From contig NZ_JACHVP010000004.1 of assembly GCF_014190775.1 (NCBI RefSeq), positions 372,001 to 436,000 of the forward strand: a stretch of 64,000 nucleotides of DNA, given 5' to 3'. Both the position numbers and the translations under genes were made by a program. This document shows positions 47,801 to 56,195 of this stretch, one piece after another (the first letter of the stretch is position 1; each line of letters opens with the position of its first letter). Origin of the DNA: Leifsonia aquatica (GTDB lineage: Bacteria; Actinomycetota; Actinomycetes; Actinomycetales; Microbacteriaceae). The notes under the pieces were generated by a model that saw only the letters and a program-made list of their open reading frames with translations, was not told where the DNA came from and ran no database searches.

Positions 47801-48832
47801 TCAGCCGGCCGTCGACGCGCGCACGAACAGGTCCCACTCGAAGGTGTGCAGCTCGCCACCACCCGGTTCGGCGGCCGCACCGAGCGCGCGGTCCACGATG
47901 ATCCGCGCCTGCCGCCGGTAGAAGTCCGCCGGCCCGACGGTGGAGAGCCCCGGCTCGACCAGCTCGGCGTCGGGGGTGTTCCCGACCCCGATCACGGCCA
48001 CGTCCTCCGGGACCCGCAGGCCCAGCCGGTGCGCCGCGATCTCGACGGCGATCGCCGCGAAGTCCGTCGTCGCGTAGATCGCCGTGGGACGGTCGTCCCG
48101 CGAGAGCAGATCCACGGCCGCGCTGAAGGCGCTGGCCTGGGTGTCCTCGAAGAAGGCGACCCGGTCCTCGCGGATCGGGAGGCCGCGCCGCAGCAGGGCG
48201 TCGCGGTACACCGAGTAGCGCGACTCCCCCGTCGACTCGTAGGACGGTCTCGTGGTGAGGCAGCCGATCTCGGTGTGCCGCTCCAGCAGGTGCGCGACCG
48301 CCAGCCGGCAACCCGGGATGGCGTCCGAGCGGATGACGTCGAAGCCGTCCGGCTCCAGCCGCTCGTCGAAGACCACGAGCCGCTGCCCGCTCTCGACCAG
48401 CGCCGCCAGCCTGCGCTGCGACTCCACCCGGTCGGCACCGAGACCGTCGATGTAGACCACATCCGCCCGTTGCGCCTCCGACGCTGCGAACCAGTCGCCG
48501 TCGGCCAGGATCATGGTCGTGAGCCGATGCTCGTTCGCCGCCTCGTTGACCGCCGCCGCGACCGCCAGCGACCAGGGGTCGCTCAGCATGTGCAGCGAGA
48601 GGTGGACCAGCCCGGTGCGGCCCGTGCGCACGGCACGCGCCGAGGTGTTCGGCCGATAGCCGAGCCGCTCGACCGCGTCGCGCACCCGCTCGACCGTCGC
48701 CTCGCTGACCCCGGGCCCTCCGCCGGAGCGACCGGAGAGCACGTACGACACCGTCGCCGTCGAGACCCCGGCCTCCTGGGCGACCGCCTTCATCGTGGGA
48801 CGCCCGGGCTCCCGCTTCGCCTGCTCCGCCAT
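47801..48832 (-). CDS. LacI-family regulator of sugar ABC operon
   Basis: A 343-residue repressor inside the operon it presumably controls. The headpiece is PTMKAVAQEAGVSTATVSYVLSGRSGGGPGVSEATVERVRDAVERLGYRPN (about 12-62). The ligand domain ends with LRVPEDVAVIGVGNTPDAELVEPGLSTV. It starts 9 nt after the second permease gene. Its operators are probably the TTAA(C/T)CGATTAA palindromes upstream of the binding-protein gene. Confidence 0.9.
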   Translation of the reverse strand: MAEQAKREPGRPTMKAVAQEAGVSTATVSYVLSGRSGGGPGVSEATVERVRDAVERLGYRPNTSARAVRTGRTGLVHLSLHMLSDPWSLAVAAAVNEAANEHRLTTMILADGDWFAASEAQRADVVYIDGLGADRVESQRRLAALVESGQRLVVFDERLEPDGFDVIRSDAIPGCRLAVAHLLERHTEIGCLTTRPSYESTGESRYSVYRDALLRRGLPIREDRVAFFEDTQASAFSAAVDLLSRDDRPTAIYATTDFAAIAVEIAAHRLGLRVPEDVAVIGVGNTPDAELVEPGLSTVGPADFYRRQARIIVDRALGAAAEPGGGELHTFEWDLFVRASTAG

Positions 48833-48841
48833 ACCGAGAAC

Positions 48842-49669
48842 TCATCCCTTCGATCCCGAGAAGGCTATCCCCTGGATGAACTGCTTCTGGAGGAAGAGGA
48901 AGGTGACCAGCATCGGCAGGGCGGCGAGCAGCGCACCCGCCATCAGCACGGGATAGTCGGTGCCGTGCAGGCCGACCAGCTGGGACAGCCCGACGGACAG
49001 CGGCATCCTGCTCGGATCGGTCGTCACCACGAGCGGCCAGAGCAGATCGTTCCACGACCACAGCACCGTGAAGACGGTCAGCGCGATGATGCCCGGCTTC
49101 GCGAGCGGGAGCATGATCCGCCAGAAGATCTGCCAGACGTTCGCGCCGTCGATGCGCGCCGCCTCCTCCAGCTCGGCCGGCATCGACAGGAAGAACTGCC
49201 GCATCAGGAAGGTGCCGAACGCGCTGAACAGGCCGGGGAGGATGAGGCCCTGCAACGAGTTGAGCCAGCCCAGGGACTGGATGATCTCGTACTGCGGCAG
49301 CAGGTACAGCTGCGACGGCACCATCAGCACCGAGAGGAACAGCACGAACAGCGCGTTCCTGCCCCGGAACGGGATGCGCGCGAACCCGTACCCGGCCATC
49401 GTGCACAGCACGACCTGGCCGAGCGTCCTCCCGAGCGTGAGCACCACCGAGTTGACGAACATCAGCACGAACGGCATCGAGTCGAAGATCTTCGCGAAGT
49501 TGCCGAACTCCCACGGGCTCGGCAGCAGCTGCGGCGGCACCTGCACCGAGCCGGTGAAGGTCTTGAACGCGGTCAGCACCTGCCACACGAACGGAAAGAC
49601 CATCACGACGGCGCCGAGCACGAGCAGCCCGTGCACCAGCCACGGCTGACGCCGCTTGACGTCATTCAT
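48842..49669 (-). CDS. ABC sugar transporter permease, MalG-like
   Basis: A 275-residue permease with six helices. The EAA loop, ELEEAARIDGANVWQIFWRIMLPLAKPGI (about 160-188), is the canonical CUT1 signature that contacts the ATPase. QLVGLHGTDYPVLMAGALLAALPMLVTFLFLQKQFIQGIAFSGSKG is the typical MalG-type C-terminus. It overlaps the other permease by 8 nt. Confidence 0.93.
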   Translation of the reverse strand: MNDVKRRQPWLVHGLLVLGAVVMVFPFVWQVLTAFKTFTGSVQVPPQLLPSPWEFGNFAKIFDSMPFVLMFVNSVVLTLGRTLGQVVLCTMAGYGFARIPFRGRNALFVLFLSVLMVPSQLYLLPQYEIIQSLGWLNSLQGLILPGLFSAFGTFLMRQFFLSMPAELEEAARIDGANVWQIFWRIMLPLAKPGIIALTVFTVLWSWNDLLWPLVVTTDPSRMPLSVGLSQLVGLHGTDYPVLMAGALLAALPMLVTFLFLQKQFIQGIAFSGSKG

Positions 49670-50570
49670 AGTGCACCCACTTCTTCTGGAGCCGGAACTG
49701 CACGATTGTCAGCCCCAGGATGATGATCAGCAGCAGGAACGCGATCGCCGCCGCGTAGCCACGGTCGTTGTCGATGAACCCGGCCTGGTAGAAGAGGTAG
49801 ACGATCGTGCGGGTGTCCGGCAGGGCCGGGTTCGTGCGCCCGATCATCAGGTACACGAGGTCGAAGACCTGCAGCGACCCGATCACGTTGATAACGCTCA
49901 CGAAGAAGATGCTCGGGCTGAGCATCGGCACCGTGATCGAGAAGAACTTCCGGATCGGTCCGGCGCCGTCGAGCGACGCCGCCTCCATCAGCGTGTCCGG
50001 GATGCCCTGCAGACCGGCGAGGAAGATCACGATGTTCGTGCCCAGCCCCGCCCAGATGCCCACCAGCGCCACCGCGTACAGGGCGGTCGCGGGGTTGGTC
50101 AGCCAGCTGCCGCCCTGGATGCCGACCACGTGCAGCGCCTGGTTGAGGATGCCGTAGTCGCCGTTGTAGAGCATCTTCCATACCAGGGCGATCGCCGCCG
50201 GCATCGTGACCACCGGCAGGAAGTACAGCATCCGGTAGACGCTCCTCCCCTTCAGCCCCGCCGTGTTGAGCAGGGCGGCGATGGCCACGGCCAGCGGGAT
50301 GCCGACCAGCGCGATCAGCATGTAGATCGCGGTGTTGATCAGGGCCCGGCCGAGTGCCGGGTCCTCCGCGAGTCGTGCGTAGTTCTCCAGGCCGGCGAAC
50401 GCCGACCCGCCGAACGGCCCCGACTGGGTGAACGAGAGGATGAACGTGCGGACCGTCGGCCAGAGGTAGAAGACCAGGAGCCCGAGCGCGGTCGGCCCGA
50501 TGAAGAGCAGCGCCCACCACGGCGAGGCGAAGGGTCCGCGCCGGCGACGGAGAGCGGTCGTCGCGGTCAC
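49662..50570 (-). CDS. ABC sugar transporter permease, MalF-like
   Basis: A 302-residue permease with six helices. The N-terminal PWWALLFIGPTALGLLVFYLWPTV and the EAA loop TLMEAASLDGAGPIRKFFSITVPMLSPSIFF (about 204-234) are diagnostic of CUT1 MalF/UgpA types. It follows the binding-protein gene by 3 nt and pairs with the MalG-like permease. No ATPase gene is present in the operon; a shared MsiK-like ATPase elsewhere is expected. Confidence 0.93.
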   Translation of the reverse strand: MTATTALRRRRGPFASPWWALLFIGPTALGLLVFYLWPTVRTFILSFTQSGPFGGSAFAGLENYARLAEDPALGRALINTAIYMLIALVGIPLAVAIAALLNTAGLKGRSVYRMLYFLPVVTMPAAIALVWKMLYNGDYGILNQALHVVGIQGGSWLTNPATALYAVALVGIWAGLGTNIVIFLAGLQGIPDTLMEAASLDGAGPIRKFFSITVPMLSPSIFFVSVINVIGSLQVFDLVYLMIGRTNPALPDTRTIVYLFYQAGFIDNDRGYAAAIAFLLLIIILGLTIVQFRLQKKWVHYE

Positions 50571-50573
50571 CGG

Positions 50574-51833
50574 CTACTTCTTTTCCTTGTCGAGCGAGGC
50601 CTGCATCTTCTCGGCCAGCGTCGCGAGCCCTTCCTCGGGCGTGATGCTCAGCGCCCACACCTGCGACAGCGTCTGGTCCTGGACGGTCACCCACGCCGCG
50701 GTGTTGATGGAGGCGGGGTACGGCACGGCCGTGTCGAGCGCGTCCGTGAAGACGCTGAGGTCGAACGACGGGTACGAGTCGATCCAGTCCTGCTGGGTCC
50801 CCTCGTAGGCGGGGATGACGGCGCCGCTGCTCGCCTGGATCCCGGCGGCCTCCTTGCCGGACGCGAAGGCGGCGAACTTCTTCGCGGCGTCCAGGTGCGG
50901 CGACTTCGCGTTCGCGACGTTCGCCAGGCCGTGCACCACCGACTGGTCGCCCGTCGGGCCGGTCGGGAGCGGTGCGACGCCCACGTGGTCCTTGATCGAG
51001 GCGTCCTGCCCGAACTTGTTGGCGCTCCACGAGCCGGACCAGTACATCGCGACCTTGCCCGAGAGGAAGGCGTCCTCCGGCGGGGTGTCGGTCATCTGCT
51101 GCTGGGTGGGCGAGACGCCGTCCGTGATCTGGTCGACCCAGAATCGGATGCCCTCGAGGGCCTCGGGCTCGCCGTAGCCGGTCTTCGTCCCGTCGTCGTC
51201 GATCACATATCCACCGGCCTGCGCGATGGTGTTGTAGTAGTTCTGCTGGTCGTTGAGCGCTGCGGCCGAACCCCAGACACCGGCCTCGGGGTTCGTGAGC
51301 GCCTTCGCGGTGGCCAGGTAGTCGTCCCAGGTCCAGCCCGCCTTCGGGTACGCGACGCCGGCCGCGTCGAAGAGGGCCTTGTCGTACCAGACCCCGATCG
51401 TGTCGAAGTCCTTGGGGACGCCGTAGAGCTTTCCCCCGTAGGTGTAGATGTCGGTCAGCCCCTCCGAGTACTTCGACGTGTCGACGCCGTCGAGCGGAGC
51501 GAGCACGCCGTTCGACGCGTAGAGCTTGCTGTTGGGACCGTTCATCCAGAACACGTCCGGGGCGCTGCCGCCGGTGACGGCCGTCTGCAGCTTCGTCCAG
51601 TACTGCGAGAACGGCGTGACCTGGATCTTCACCGAGACCCCGGGGTTCTCCTTCTCGAACGCGTCCGCGATCTTCTGCATCGCGGGCTTCTGCACCTGAT
51701 CCCAGATGCCGTACTGGAGGGTGACGTCGCCGCCTCCTCCTCCCTCCGACGAGCAGGCCGCCAGGCCCGTCACGGCGAGGGCGGCCGCCGCCAGCAGGGC
51801 GGCGAGGCGTGAGCGGTTGTGGTGTCGAGGCAT
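50574..51833 (-). CDS. ABC sugar-binding lipoprotein
   Basis: A 419-residue extracytoplasmic solute-binding protein of the CUT1 type. The signal ends in AVTGLAACSSEGGGG (lipobox LAAC, Cys about 27). PGVSVKIQVTPFSQYWTKLQTAVTGGSAPDVFWMNG (about 62-97) is the standard domain-I signature. It captures an oligosaccharide or sugar and delivers it to the two permeases. The ATG at 51833 follows AAAGGAG. It is the first gene of a five-gene operon (binding protein, two permeases, LacI, Gfo/Idh). Confidence 0.93.
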   Translation of the reverse strand: MPRHHNRSRLAALLAAAALAVTGLAACSSEGGGGGDVTLQYGIWDQVQKPAMQKIADAFEKENPGVSVKIQVTPFSQYWTKLQTAVTGGSAPDVFWMNGPNSKLYASNGVLAPLDGVDTSKYSEGLTDIYTYGGKLYGVPKDFDTIGVWYDKALFDAAGVAYPKAGWTWDDYLATAKALTNPEAGVWGSAAALNDQQNYYNTIAQAGGYVIDDDGTKTGYGEPEALEGIRFWVDQITDGVSPTQQQMTDTPPEDAFLSGKVAMYWSGSWSANKFGQDASIKDHVGVAPLPTGPTGDQSVVHGLANVANAKSPHLDAAKKFAAFASGKEAAGIQASSGAVIPAYEGTQQDWIDSYPSFDLSVFTDALDTAVPYPASINTAAWVTVQDQTLSQVWALSITPEEGLATLAEKMQASLDKEKK

Positions 51834-51882
51834 CCGTCTTCTCCTTTGAACAGCGGGTCCCGCCTCGGGCGTTACAGTGTTG

Positions 51883-51909
51883 TTAACCGATTAACCCGAA
51901 TCGATTAAC
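51883..51909. promoter_or_regulatory. Adjacent LacI-type operators of the sugar ABC operon
   Basis: TTAACCGATTAA (51883-51894) and CGAATCGATTAA (51897-51908) are CG-centred palindromes immediately upstream of the binding-protein gene. The internal LacI gene is the likely binder. Confidence 0.7.
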
Positions 51910-51993
51910 AAGACCATATTGCTCGGGCTTAAACGCGTCAAGCATTCGATCACTCCGGGTGCGCGACCGCGCTGCCGGGGATAGAGTCCCCTC

Positions 51994-52734
51994 ATGAAGC
52001 GCGCACTGATCGTGATCGACGTGCAGAACGAATACGTCGACGGCAACCTCCCCATCTGCCACCCGGATCTGATGACCTCCATCCCGAACATCGAGGTCGC
52101 CATGGATGCGGCCGCCGACCACGGCGCCGCCCTCGTGATCGTGCAGCACATCGAGGACGAGGGCGCACCGGTCTTCGCCCGTGGCTCGCACGGCGCGGCC
52201 CTGCACGAGTCCGTCGCCGACCGCACGCCGGACCACCTCGTCACCAAGACCGACGTGTCCGCCTTCCGCGGCACCGACCTCGAGGAGTGGCTGCGCGCCG
52301 GCGGCTACGACACGGTCACGATCGCGGGATTCATGACGCAGCACTGCTGCGCCGGCACCGCCCGGGATGCGCACGCGCTCGGCTTCACCGTGGAGTTCCT
52401 CTCCGACGCCACCGGCACCCTCGACCTCGTCAACGCGGCGGGCTCCATCTCGGCGGACGCCCTGCACGTCAGCGTGCTGGTCACCATGGACTCCGAGTTC
52501 GCCGCAGTCGCCACCACCGAGGAGTGGACGCTCGCGGTCGAGGCCGGCGACAGCCTCCCTGTCTCGAACCTCTGGGACAGCACCGGCCACGCGCGGGTGC
52601 CGGGCAAGCACTCCGAGCTGCACAAGCTCATGCGCGAGGTGCGCGCCGGAATCGACCGCGACATCGCCGCGGAGGAGTCGCACGAGCTCCGCAACACGCT
52701 GTACGTGGGCCAGGGCGGGTCGGCATCGCTCTGA
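51994..52734 (+). CDS. Isochorismatase-family cysteine hydrolase
   Basis: A 246-residue hydrolase. The triad Asp9 (IVIDVQN), Lys85 (VTKTDVSAF) and Cys118 (GFMTQHCC) is complete, with the cis-peptide region before the Cys (IAGFMT). The last 80 residues form a helical extension not present in minimal family members. Substrate unknown; nicotinamidase/ureidoacrylate-type relatives hydrolyse amides or vinyl ethers. A TAGAGT -10 box (51982-51987) lies 6 nt before the ATG at 51994, so it is probably leaderless. Confidence 0.87.
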   Translation: MKRALIVIDVQNEYVDGNLPICHPDLMTSIPNIEVAMDAAADHGAALVIVQHIEDEGAPVFARGSHGAALHESVADRTPDHLVTKTDVSAFRGTDLEEWLRAGGYDTVTIAGFMTQHCCAGTARDAHALGFTVEFLSDATGTLDLVNAAGSISADALHVSVLVTMDSEFAAVATTEEWTLAVEAGDSLPVSNLWDSTGHARVPGKHSELHKLMREVRAGIDRDIAAEESHELRNTLYVGQGGSASL

Positions 52735-52740
52735 CCCTCC

Positions 52741-52801
52741 CGACATTCGTGCCGAATGTCGTGAAAGCGCCGCCTAAAGTCGACATTCGGTCCAAATGTG
52801 C
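52741..52801. repeat. Twin-hairpin intergenic repeat, family B copy 1
   Basis: Hairpin 1 is CGACATTCG-TGC-CGAATGTCG (52741-52761). A 20-nt spacer starting GTGAAAG follows, then hairpin 2 with arms ACATT/AATGT (52783-52799). The same layout and spacer recur at 54777-54837. It sits just after the isochorismatase stop and may also terminate it. Confidence 0.72.
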
Positions 52802-52809
52802 GGAGGGTG

Positions 52810-53244
52810 TCAGCCCGAGAACGACATGACGGCGTTGACGAGCAGGCTCCCGAGCACGGAGATCAGGCCTGAGCCGCTCACTCCGAGCGCGATCGCCGCC
52901 GGGATCGTCCCGCGCCGCCCGACCAGCGCGACGACCGCGATCGCGATGACCACCAGGTCGAGCACGACGCCGAACGTGACGGAGACTCCGGAGAACAGCG
53001 CGAAGGACGCGCTGGAGTAGTGGGTCTGCAGCAGGAACTGTCGCTGCAGCACCTGCGCAAGGAGGCCGGCGAGCAGGCCGAACGCCGCGATGCCGAGCGC
53101 GACCGAGCCGAGGACGGGGGAGCGGCGCTGGGGAGGGGCCGACGGCGGCGGCGCGTACGTCACCTGCGGCTGCGGCGACTGCGGCGACTGCTGCTGCTGC
53201 GGCGGCGTCGGGAACATCGGCTGGAACGGCGACTGCTCGGACAT
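52810..53244 (-). CDS. Small membrane protein with Pro/Gln-rich N-terminus (DUF4190-like)
   Basis: A 144-residue protein. Residues 1-40 are Pro/Gln/Ser-rich and probably cytoplasmic. Three hydrophobic segments follow (about 46-66, 80-106, 112-138); GSVALGIAAFGLLAGLL resembles the first helix of DUF4190-type proteins. No catalytic residues were seen. The ATG at 53244 is the natural start. A single-gene unit. Confidence 0.65.
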   Translation of the reverse strand: MSEQSPFQPMFPTPPQQQQSPQSPQPQVTYAPPPSAPPQRRSPVLGSVALGIAAFGLLAGLLAQVLQRQFLLQTHYSSASFALFSGVSVTFGVVLDLVVIAIAVVALVGRRGTIPAAIALGVSGSGLISVLGSLLVNAVMSFSG

Positions 53245-53312
53245 GATCTGGATCCCCCCGGTCGAGACTCTGCGTGGTCAGGCCTCGACTCTATCCCCGC
53301 CTCCGGAGGGCC

Positions 53313-53789
53313 CTACGCCTCGTCGAGCTGCCCGACCTCGTAGGAGCCGCCCGGCATCTTGATCATCACGTTCATGCGGTTGAACGCGTTGATGAGGGCG
53401 ATCTGCGCGACGAGTGCCGCGAGCTGCTCGGTGTCGAAGTGGGAGGCGGCCGCCTCCCACACCGCGTCGTCCACACCGTTGCCGTCGGCCAGGCGCGTGC
53501 CCTGCTCGGTGAGCTCCAGGGCGGCGCGCTCGGCGTCGGTGAACACGGTCGTCTCGCGCCACGCGGCGATCAGACTGAGCCGCAGCGGGGTCTCCCCCGC
53601 CTGGACGGCCTCCTTGACGTGCATGTCGAGGCAGGCGCCGCAGCCGTTGATCTGGCTGGCGCGGATGTCGACCAGGCCCTCGATCGTCGGCGGCAGCGTC
53701 GACTGGCGCACCACACGGTTGGCCGAGACGATGTATTTGACGAACTTCGGCGTGATCGTTGCGGCGTACATGTCGAATCTGGGTCCCAT
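53313..53789 (-). CDS. Carboxymuconolactone decarboxylase/AhpD-like protein (ECF41 partner)
   Basis: A 158-residue alkylhydroperoxidase D-like protein. The redox-active motif is CGAC...H (Cys50, Cys53, His57 in NGCGACLDMHVKEA), matching peroxidase-active CMD proteins. LVDIRASQINGC precedes it as usual. The ATG at 53789 has an AGGAGAT site; the longer frame from 53816 would begin inside the sigma gene. It lies 23 nt after an ECF41-type sigma gene, the standard partnership, and has its own TGTTACA-N16-CGTC promoter (53823-53849). Likely involved in oxidative or carbonyl stress. Confidence 0.9.
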   Translation of the reverse strand: MGPRFDMYAATITPKFVKYIVSANRVVRQSTLPPTIEGLVDIRASQINGCGACLDMHVKEAVQAGETPLRLSLIAAWRETTVFTDAERAALELTEQGTRLADGNGVDDAVWEAAASHFDTEQLAALVAQIALINAFNRMNVMIKMPGGSYEVGQLDEA

Positions 53790-53812
53790 GGTGATCTCCT
53801 TTTCAATCGGAC

Positions 53813-54706
53813 TCACCAGGTAGACGGATCCGCGGGCTCAGATGTAACAGCCGGGGGCGCAACCGCTATCGTTGCCTGCCGCTCGGGCCGGAGGAGCGAG
53901 TCGACCTGCACGATCCGGTCGTCGACGACGACGCACGCCATGACGGCCAGGGGCGTGCCGTCCTCCCGCCACGCCATCACGCCCGGCATGCCGTCGACGT
54001 CGACGCGGCGGGCGACGGTCTTGGTCCGCCGGCCGAGCGCCGCGTGCCGGGCGAGCTCATCCGCTCCGAGCCGCACCGTCACCCCGCGCGGCGTGTGCAC
54101 TCGCCACACCACGTCCGGGTCGAGCACGCGCAGCAGGGCGTCGAAGTCACCCTCGCGCGCCGCCGCGAGGAACGCATCCACGACCTCCCGTTGCCGGCGG
54201 CGATCGCTGGGGGGCTCCGCACCCCGCACTTTGCGTCGTGCACGACTGCCGAGCATCCTCGCCGCGTCGGGCGACTTGCCCAGGATGCGGGCGATCTCGT
54301 CGAACGGCACCGCGAAGGTGTCGTGGAGGATGAACGCCAGCCGCTCGTCCGGGGTCAGGGACTCCAACACCATCAGCAGGGCGACACCGATCGTGTCGCT
54401 GAGCTCGGCGCGGTCTTCGGGATCGTCGACATCGTCGGAGACCAGCCACTCGCGGCCCGGCTCCTCCCACGGGGTCTCGCCCTTGGCGCGACGGGAGCGC
54501 AGCATGTCGAGGCAGACCCGGCCGACGACCGTGCTCAACCAGCCGGAGAGGTTGTCGATGGAGTCCGGGTCCTGCCGGGAGAGGCGGAGCCACGCCTCCT
54601 GCACCGCATCCTCGGCGTCCGTGCGCGACCCCAGCACGCGTGCGGCCAGCCCGGTCAGGCGGCCGCGCTGCGCTTCGAAGGCCTCGCTCGTCGCGCTCTC
54701 GTCCAT
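53813..54706 (-). CDS. ECF41-group RNA polymerase sigma factor (SigJ-like)
   Basis: A 297-residue ECF sigma factor. Region 2: RLTGLAARVLGSRTDAEDAVQEAWLRL (about 16-42) and WLSTVVGRVCLDMLRSR. Region 4: SLTPDERLAFILHDTFAVPFDEIARILGKSPDAARMLGSRARRKVR (about 115-160). The C-terminal SnoaL-like extension (about 170-280) is the mark of ECF41; it replaces a separate anti-sigma factor. The ATG at 54706 is used. It drives its own promoter and that of the CMD gene, judging from matching -35/-10 elements. Confidence 0.9.
   Translation of the reverse strand: MDESATSEAFEAQRGRLTGLAARVLGSRTDAEDAVQEAWLRLSRQDPDSIDNLSGWLSTVVGRVCLDMLRSRRAKGETPWEEPGREWLVSDDVDDPEDRAELSDTIGVALLMVLESLTPDERLAFILHDTFAVPFDEIARILGKSPDAARMLGSRARRKVRGAEPPSDRRRQREVVDAFLAAAREGDFDALLRVLDPDVVWRVHTPRGVTVRLGADELARHAALGRRTKTVARRVDVDGMPGVMAWREDGTPLAVMACVVVDDRIVQVDSLLRPERQATIAVAPPAVTSEPADPSTW
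53823..53849 (-). promoter_or_regulatory. ECF41-type promoter of the CMD gene
   Basis: On the minus strand TGTTACA (53843-53849), exactly 16 nt, then CGTC (53823-53826). This is one mismatch from the ECF41 motif TGTCACA-N16-CGTC. It lies inside the 3' end of the sigma gene and 33 nt before the CMD start. Confidence 0.85.
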
Positions 54707-54741
54707 CGTGTGCCCCTCTCGTCCGCACTCTACGAGAGGGG

Positions 54742-54768
54742 GACGATCCGGCGCACGAAAACGTAACA
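54742..54768 (-). promoter_or_regulatory. ECF41-type promoter of the sigma factor itself
   Basis: On the minus strand TGTTACG (54762-54768), exactly 16 nt, then CGTC (54742-54745), upstream of the sigma ATG at 54706. It has the same architecture as the element before the CMD gene, so autoregulation is likely. Confidence 0.82.
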
Positions 54769-54776
54769 GCGCCTGC

Positions 54777-54837
54777 GAGATTTGGACCAAATGTCGTGAA
54801 AGTGCGCGCCAAAGCCGACATTTGGCACAAATGTCGG
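54777..54837. repeat. Twin-hairpin intergenic repeat, family B copy 2
   Basis: Hairpin 1: GAGATTTGG (54777-54785) with CCAAATGTC (54787-54795). A 20-nt spacer starting GTGAAAG follows. Hairpin 2: CCGACATTTG (54815-54824) with CAAATGTCGG (54828-54837), 10 bp perfect. It is located at the edge of the AT-richer SDP-like island. Confidence 0.75.
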
Positions 54838-54894
54838 CGGGGTCGCCGCCCCACGGAGCGCGCCATCGCGGAAGCAGCTCCCGCGAGTCGGATT

Positions 54895-55233
54895 TCAGGC
54901 TTCGATCTTCTTCGCGGCCAGGCTTGCCGCGTATGCAGCTGCGCCTGTCCCACAAAAGGTCAGCGCAACGCCTGCAGCAAGCAGGATCATCGACGATGCC
55001 TCCGAATCCACACTGAGCGCAATGATCTCGAGAGGGAGCACCAGCAGCACCGTGATACGCGATGGCCACACGGCAGCTTCGTGCCCTCGCTTCCAGGACG
55101 CGGCGTTCTTTCGAACTTCGTGAGTTCTGATGCCCACCACCGAATTCCGCCGCAGCTTCCCTCTGGCAGCGAGCTCGACGACCACATCGGCAGCGATGAC
55201 TACGACAATGATCACGGGCGCCATCAATATCAT
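54895..55233 (-). CDS. SdpI-family immunity protein candidate
   Basis: A 112-residue membrane protein with three hydrophobic segments (about 4-22, 60-76, 82-104). The loop GIRTHEVRKNAASWKRGHEAA (about 34-54) matches the GxRT...S..aW...H.aa signature of the SdpI family, whose Bacillus founder protects the producer from the SDP toxin and captures the SdpR repressor. It starts in an ATGA overlap with the SdpB-like gene and is the last gene of the operon, the expected place for immunity. No SdpR-like ArsR regulator is adjacent. Its identity as immunity rather than a generic SdpI relative rests on this context. Confidence 0.78.
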   Translation of the reverse strand: MILMAPVIIVVVIAADVVVELAARGKLRRNSVVGIRTHEVRKNAASWKRGHEAAVWPSRITVLLVLPLEIIALSVDSEASSMILLAAGVALTFCGTGAAAYAASLAAKKIEA

Positions 55234-56195
55234 GAGAGTTCTCCCGCGCTCGCAGAGGCTACCGCCCTCGCGGACGGGGTCCTGCGGGAATTGCAAGCGG
55301 CAGCTATCTTTCGCCAATCACGTGCCGCGACAACGCGCTCGCTCCGCGTCTGTGGGCCCGCCGCGATTGCTGTGGTGCCGATCATGATCAGCGCGAAACT
55401 CCACAGCCCGATCGACAGGATGATGAAGACGTGGAGCATCACGTCGAGCGTCAATGCCCATCGCCGCCAGCGGTAGTGACCGAGGATGCTCACCCCGATG
55501 GCGAGCTCTATTACGATCGCTCCCCACGAGAGTGCAGCAACTAGCATGGGAACGCTGGTGATGTTCTCGAGCACGTCACGGACCACGCCTGAGGCGCCGA
55601 ACATCGAACTTCGCGCGTAGTAGTACTCGGCGGAACCATTCAGCCAGGCCTCCGTGCCGAACTTCGCGATCGCACTGTTCAGATAGACCACGGCGACCTG
55701 AATTCGGATCGCGAGCAAGAAGGCCGCGGATACTCCCGCCGCGAACGGATGCAGTGGCTCCGGGCTTCGTGACCAGATGGATCTGCGACCATCGGACAGG
55801 CAGAGTGGGACAAGAAGCAGGCAGACGATACGCGCTACCTGGTCACCGCCGTCCGGCAGCGAGATGCTCAGGCCAATCGAGAGACTCACCCAGGCGTGGG
55901 GAATCGCTGTCCATCTCGGTCGCCATCCGCTCACGACGAGGAGCAAGACCGCAATCATGATCCATCGGCGCCAATCCTGCGATACAGCTTCACCGCCGAC
56001 GCAATACAGCGTGACTACTCTCACGCTTTCACAGGCAGGTCCATCTCCTTGCCCGGCTACTGGCTGGAGAAGTGCCGCAGGAGATGTGAACGCCAGTATG
56101 GTCAACTGCGCAATGGCGATTACGGTTCGGCCGACCGCAAACCATCGGGTTCGAAAGTCGAAGGTGGAGAGGCGTCTAATCAGGCGCGTCGTCAT
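55230..56195 (-). CDS. SdpB-family membrane protein (HTTM fold)
   Basis: A 321-residue multi-span membrane protein with the HTTM/vitamin K carboxylase-like core: SLPDGGDQVARIVCLLLVPLCL (about 112-133; PxGGDQ is typical of SdpB) and VVYLNSAIAKFGTEAWLNGSAEYYY (about 169-193). WGAIVIELAIGVS and DVMLHVFIILSIGLWSFALIM follow. In Bacillus SdpB is needed with SdpA to turn the SdpC precursor into active toxin. The ATG at 56195 overlaps the SdpA stop (TGATG); the frame runs further upstream to 56330 but only across sdpA. Family assignment by motif, not by search. Confidence 0.8.
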   Translation of the reverse strand: MTTRLIRRLSTFDFRTRWFAVGRTVIAIAQLTILAFTSPAALLQPVAGQGDGPACESVRVVTLYCVGGEAVSQDWRRWIMIAVLLLVVSGWRPRWTAIPHAWVSLSIGLSISLPDGGDQVARIVCLLLVPLCLSDGRRSIWSRSPEPLHPFAAGVSAAFLLAIRIQVAVVYLNSAIAKFGTEAWLNGSAEYYYARSSMFGASGVVRDVLENITSVPMLVAALSWGAIVIELAIGVSILGHYRWRRWALTLDVMLHVFIILSIGLWSFALIMIGTTAIAAGPQTRSERVVAARDWRKIAAACNSRRTPSARAVASASAGELS

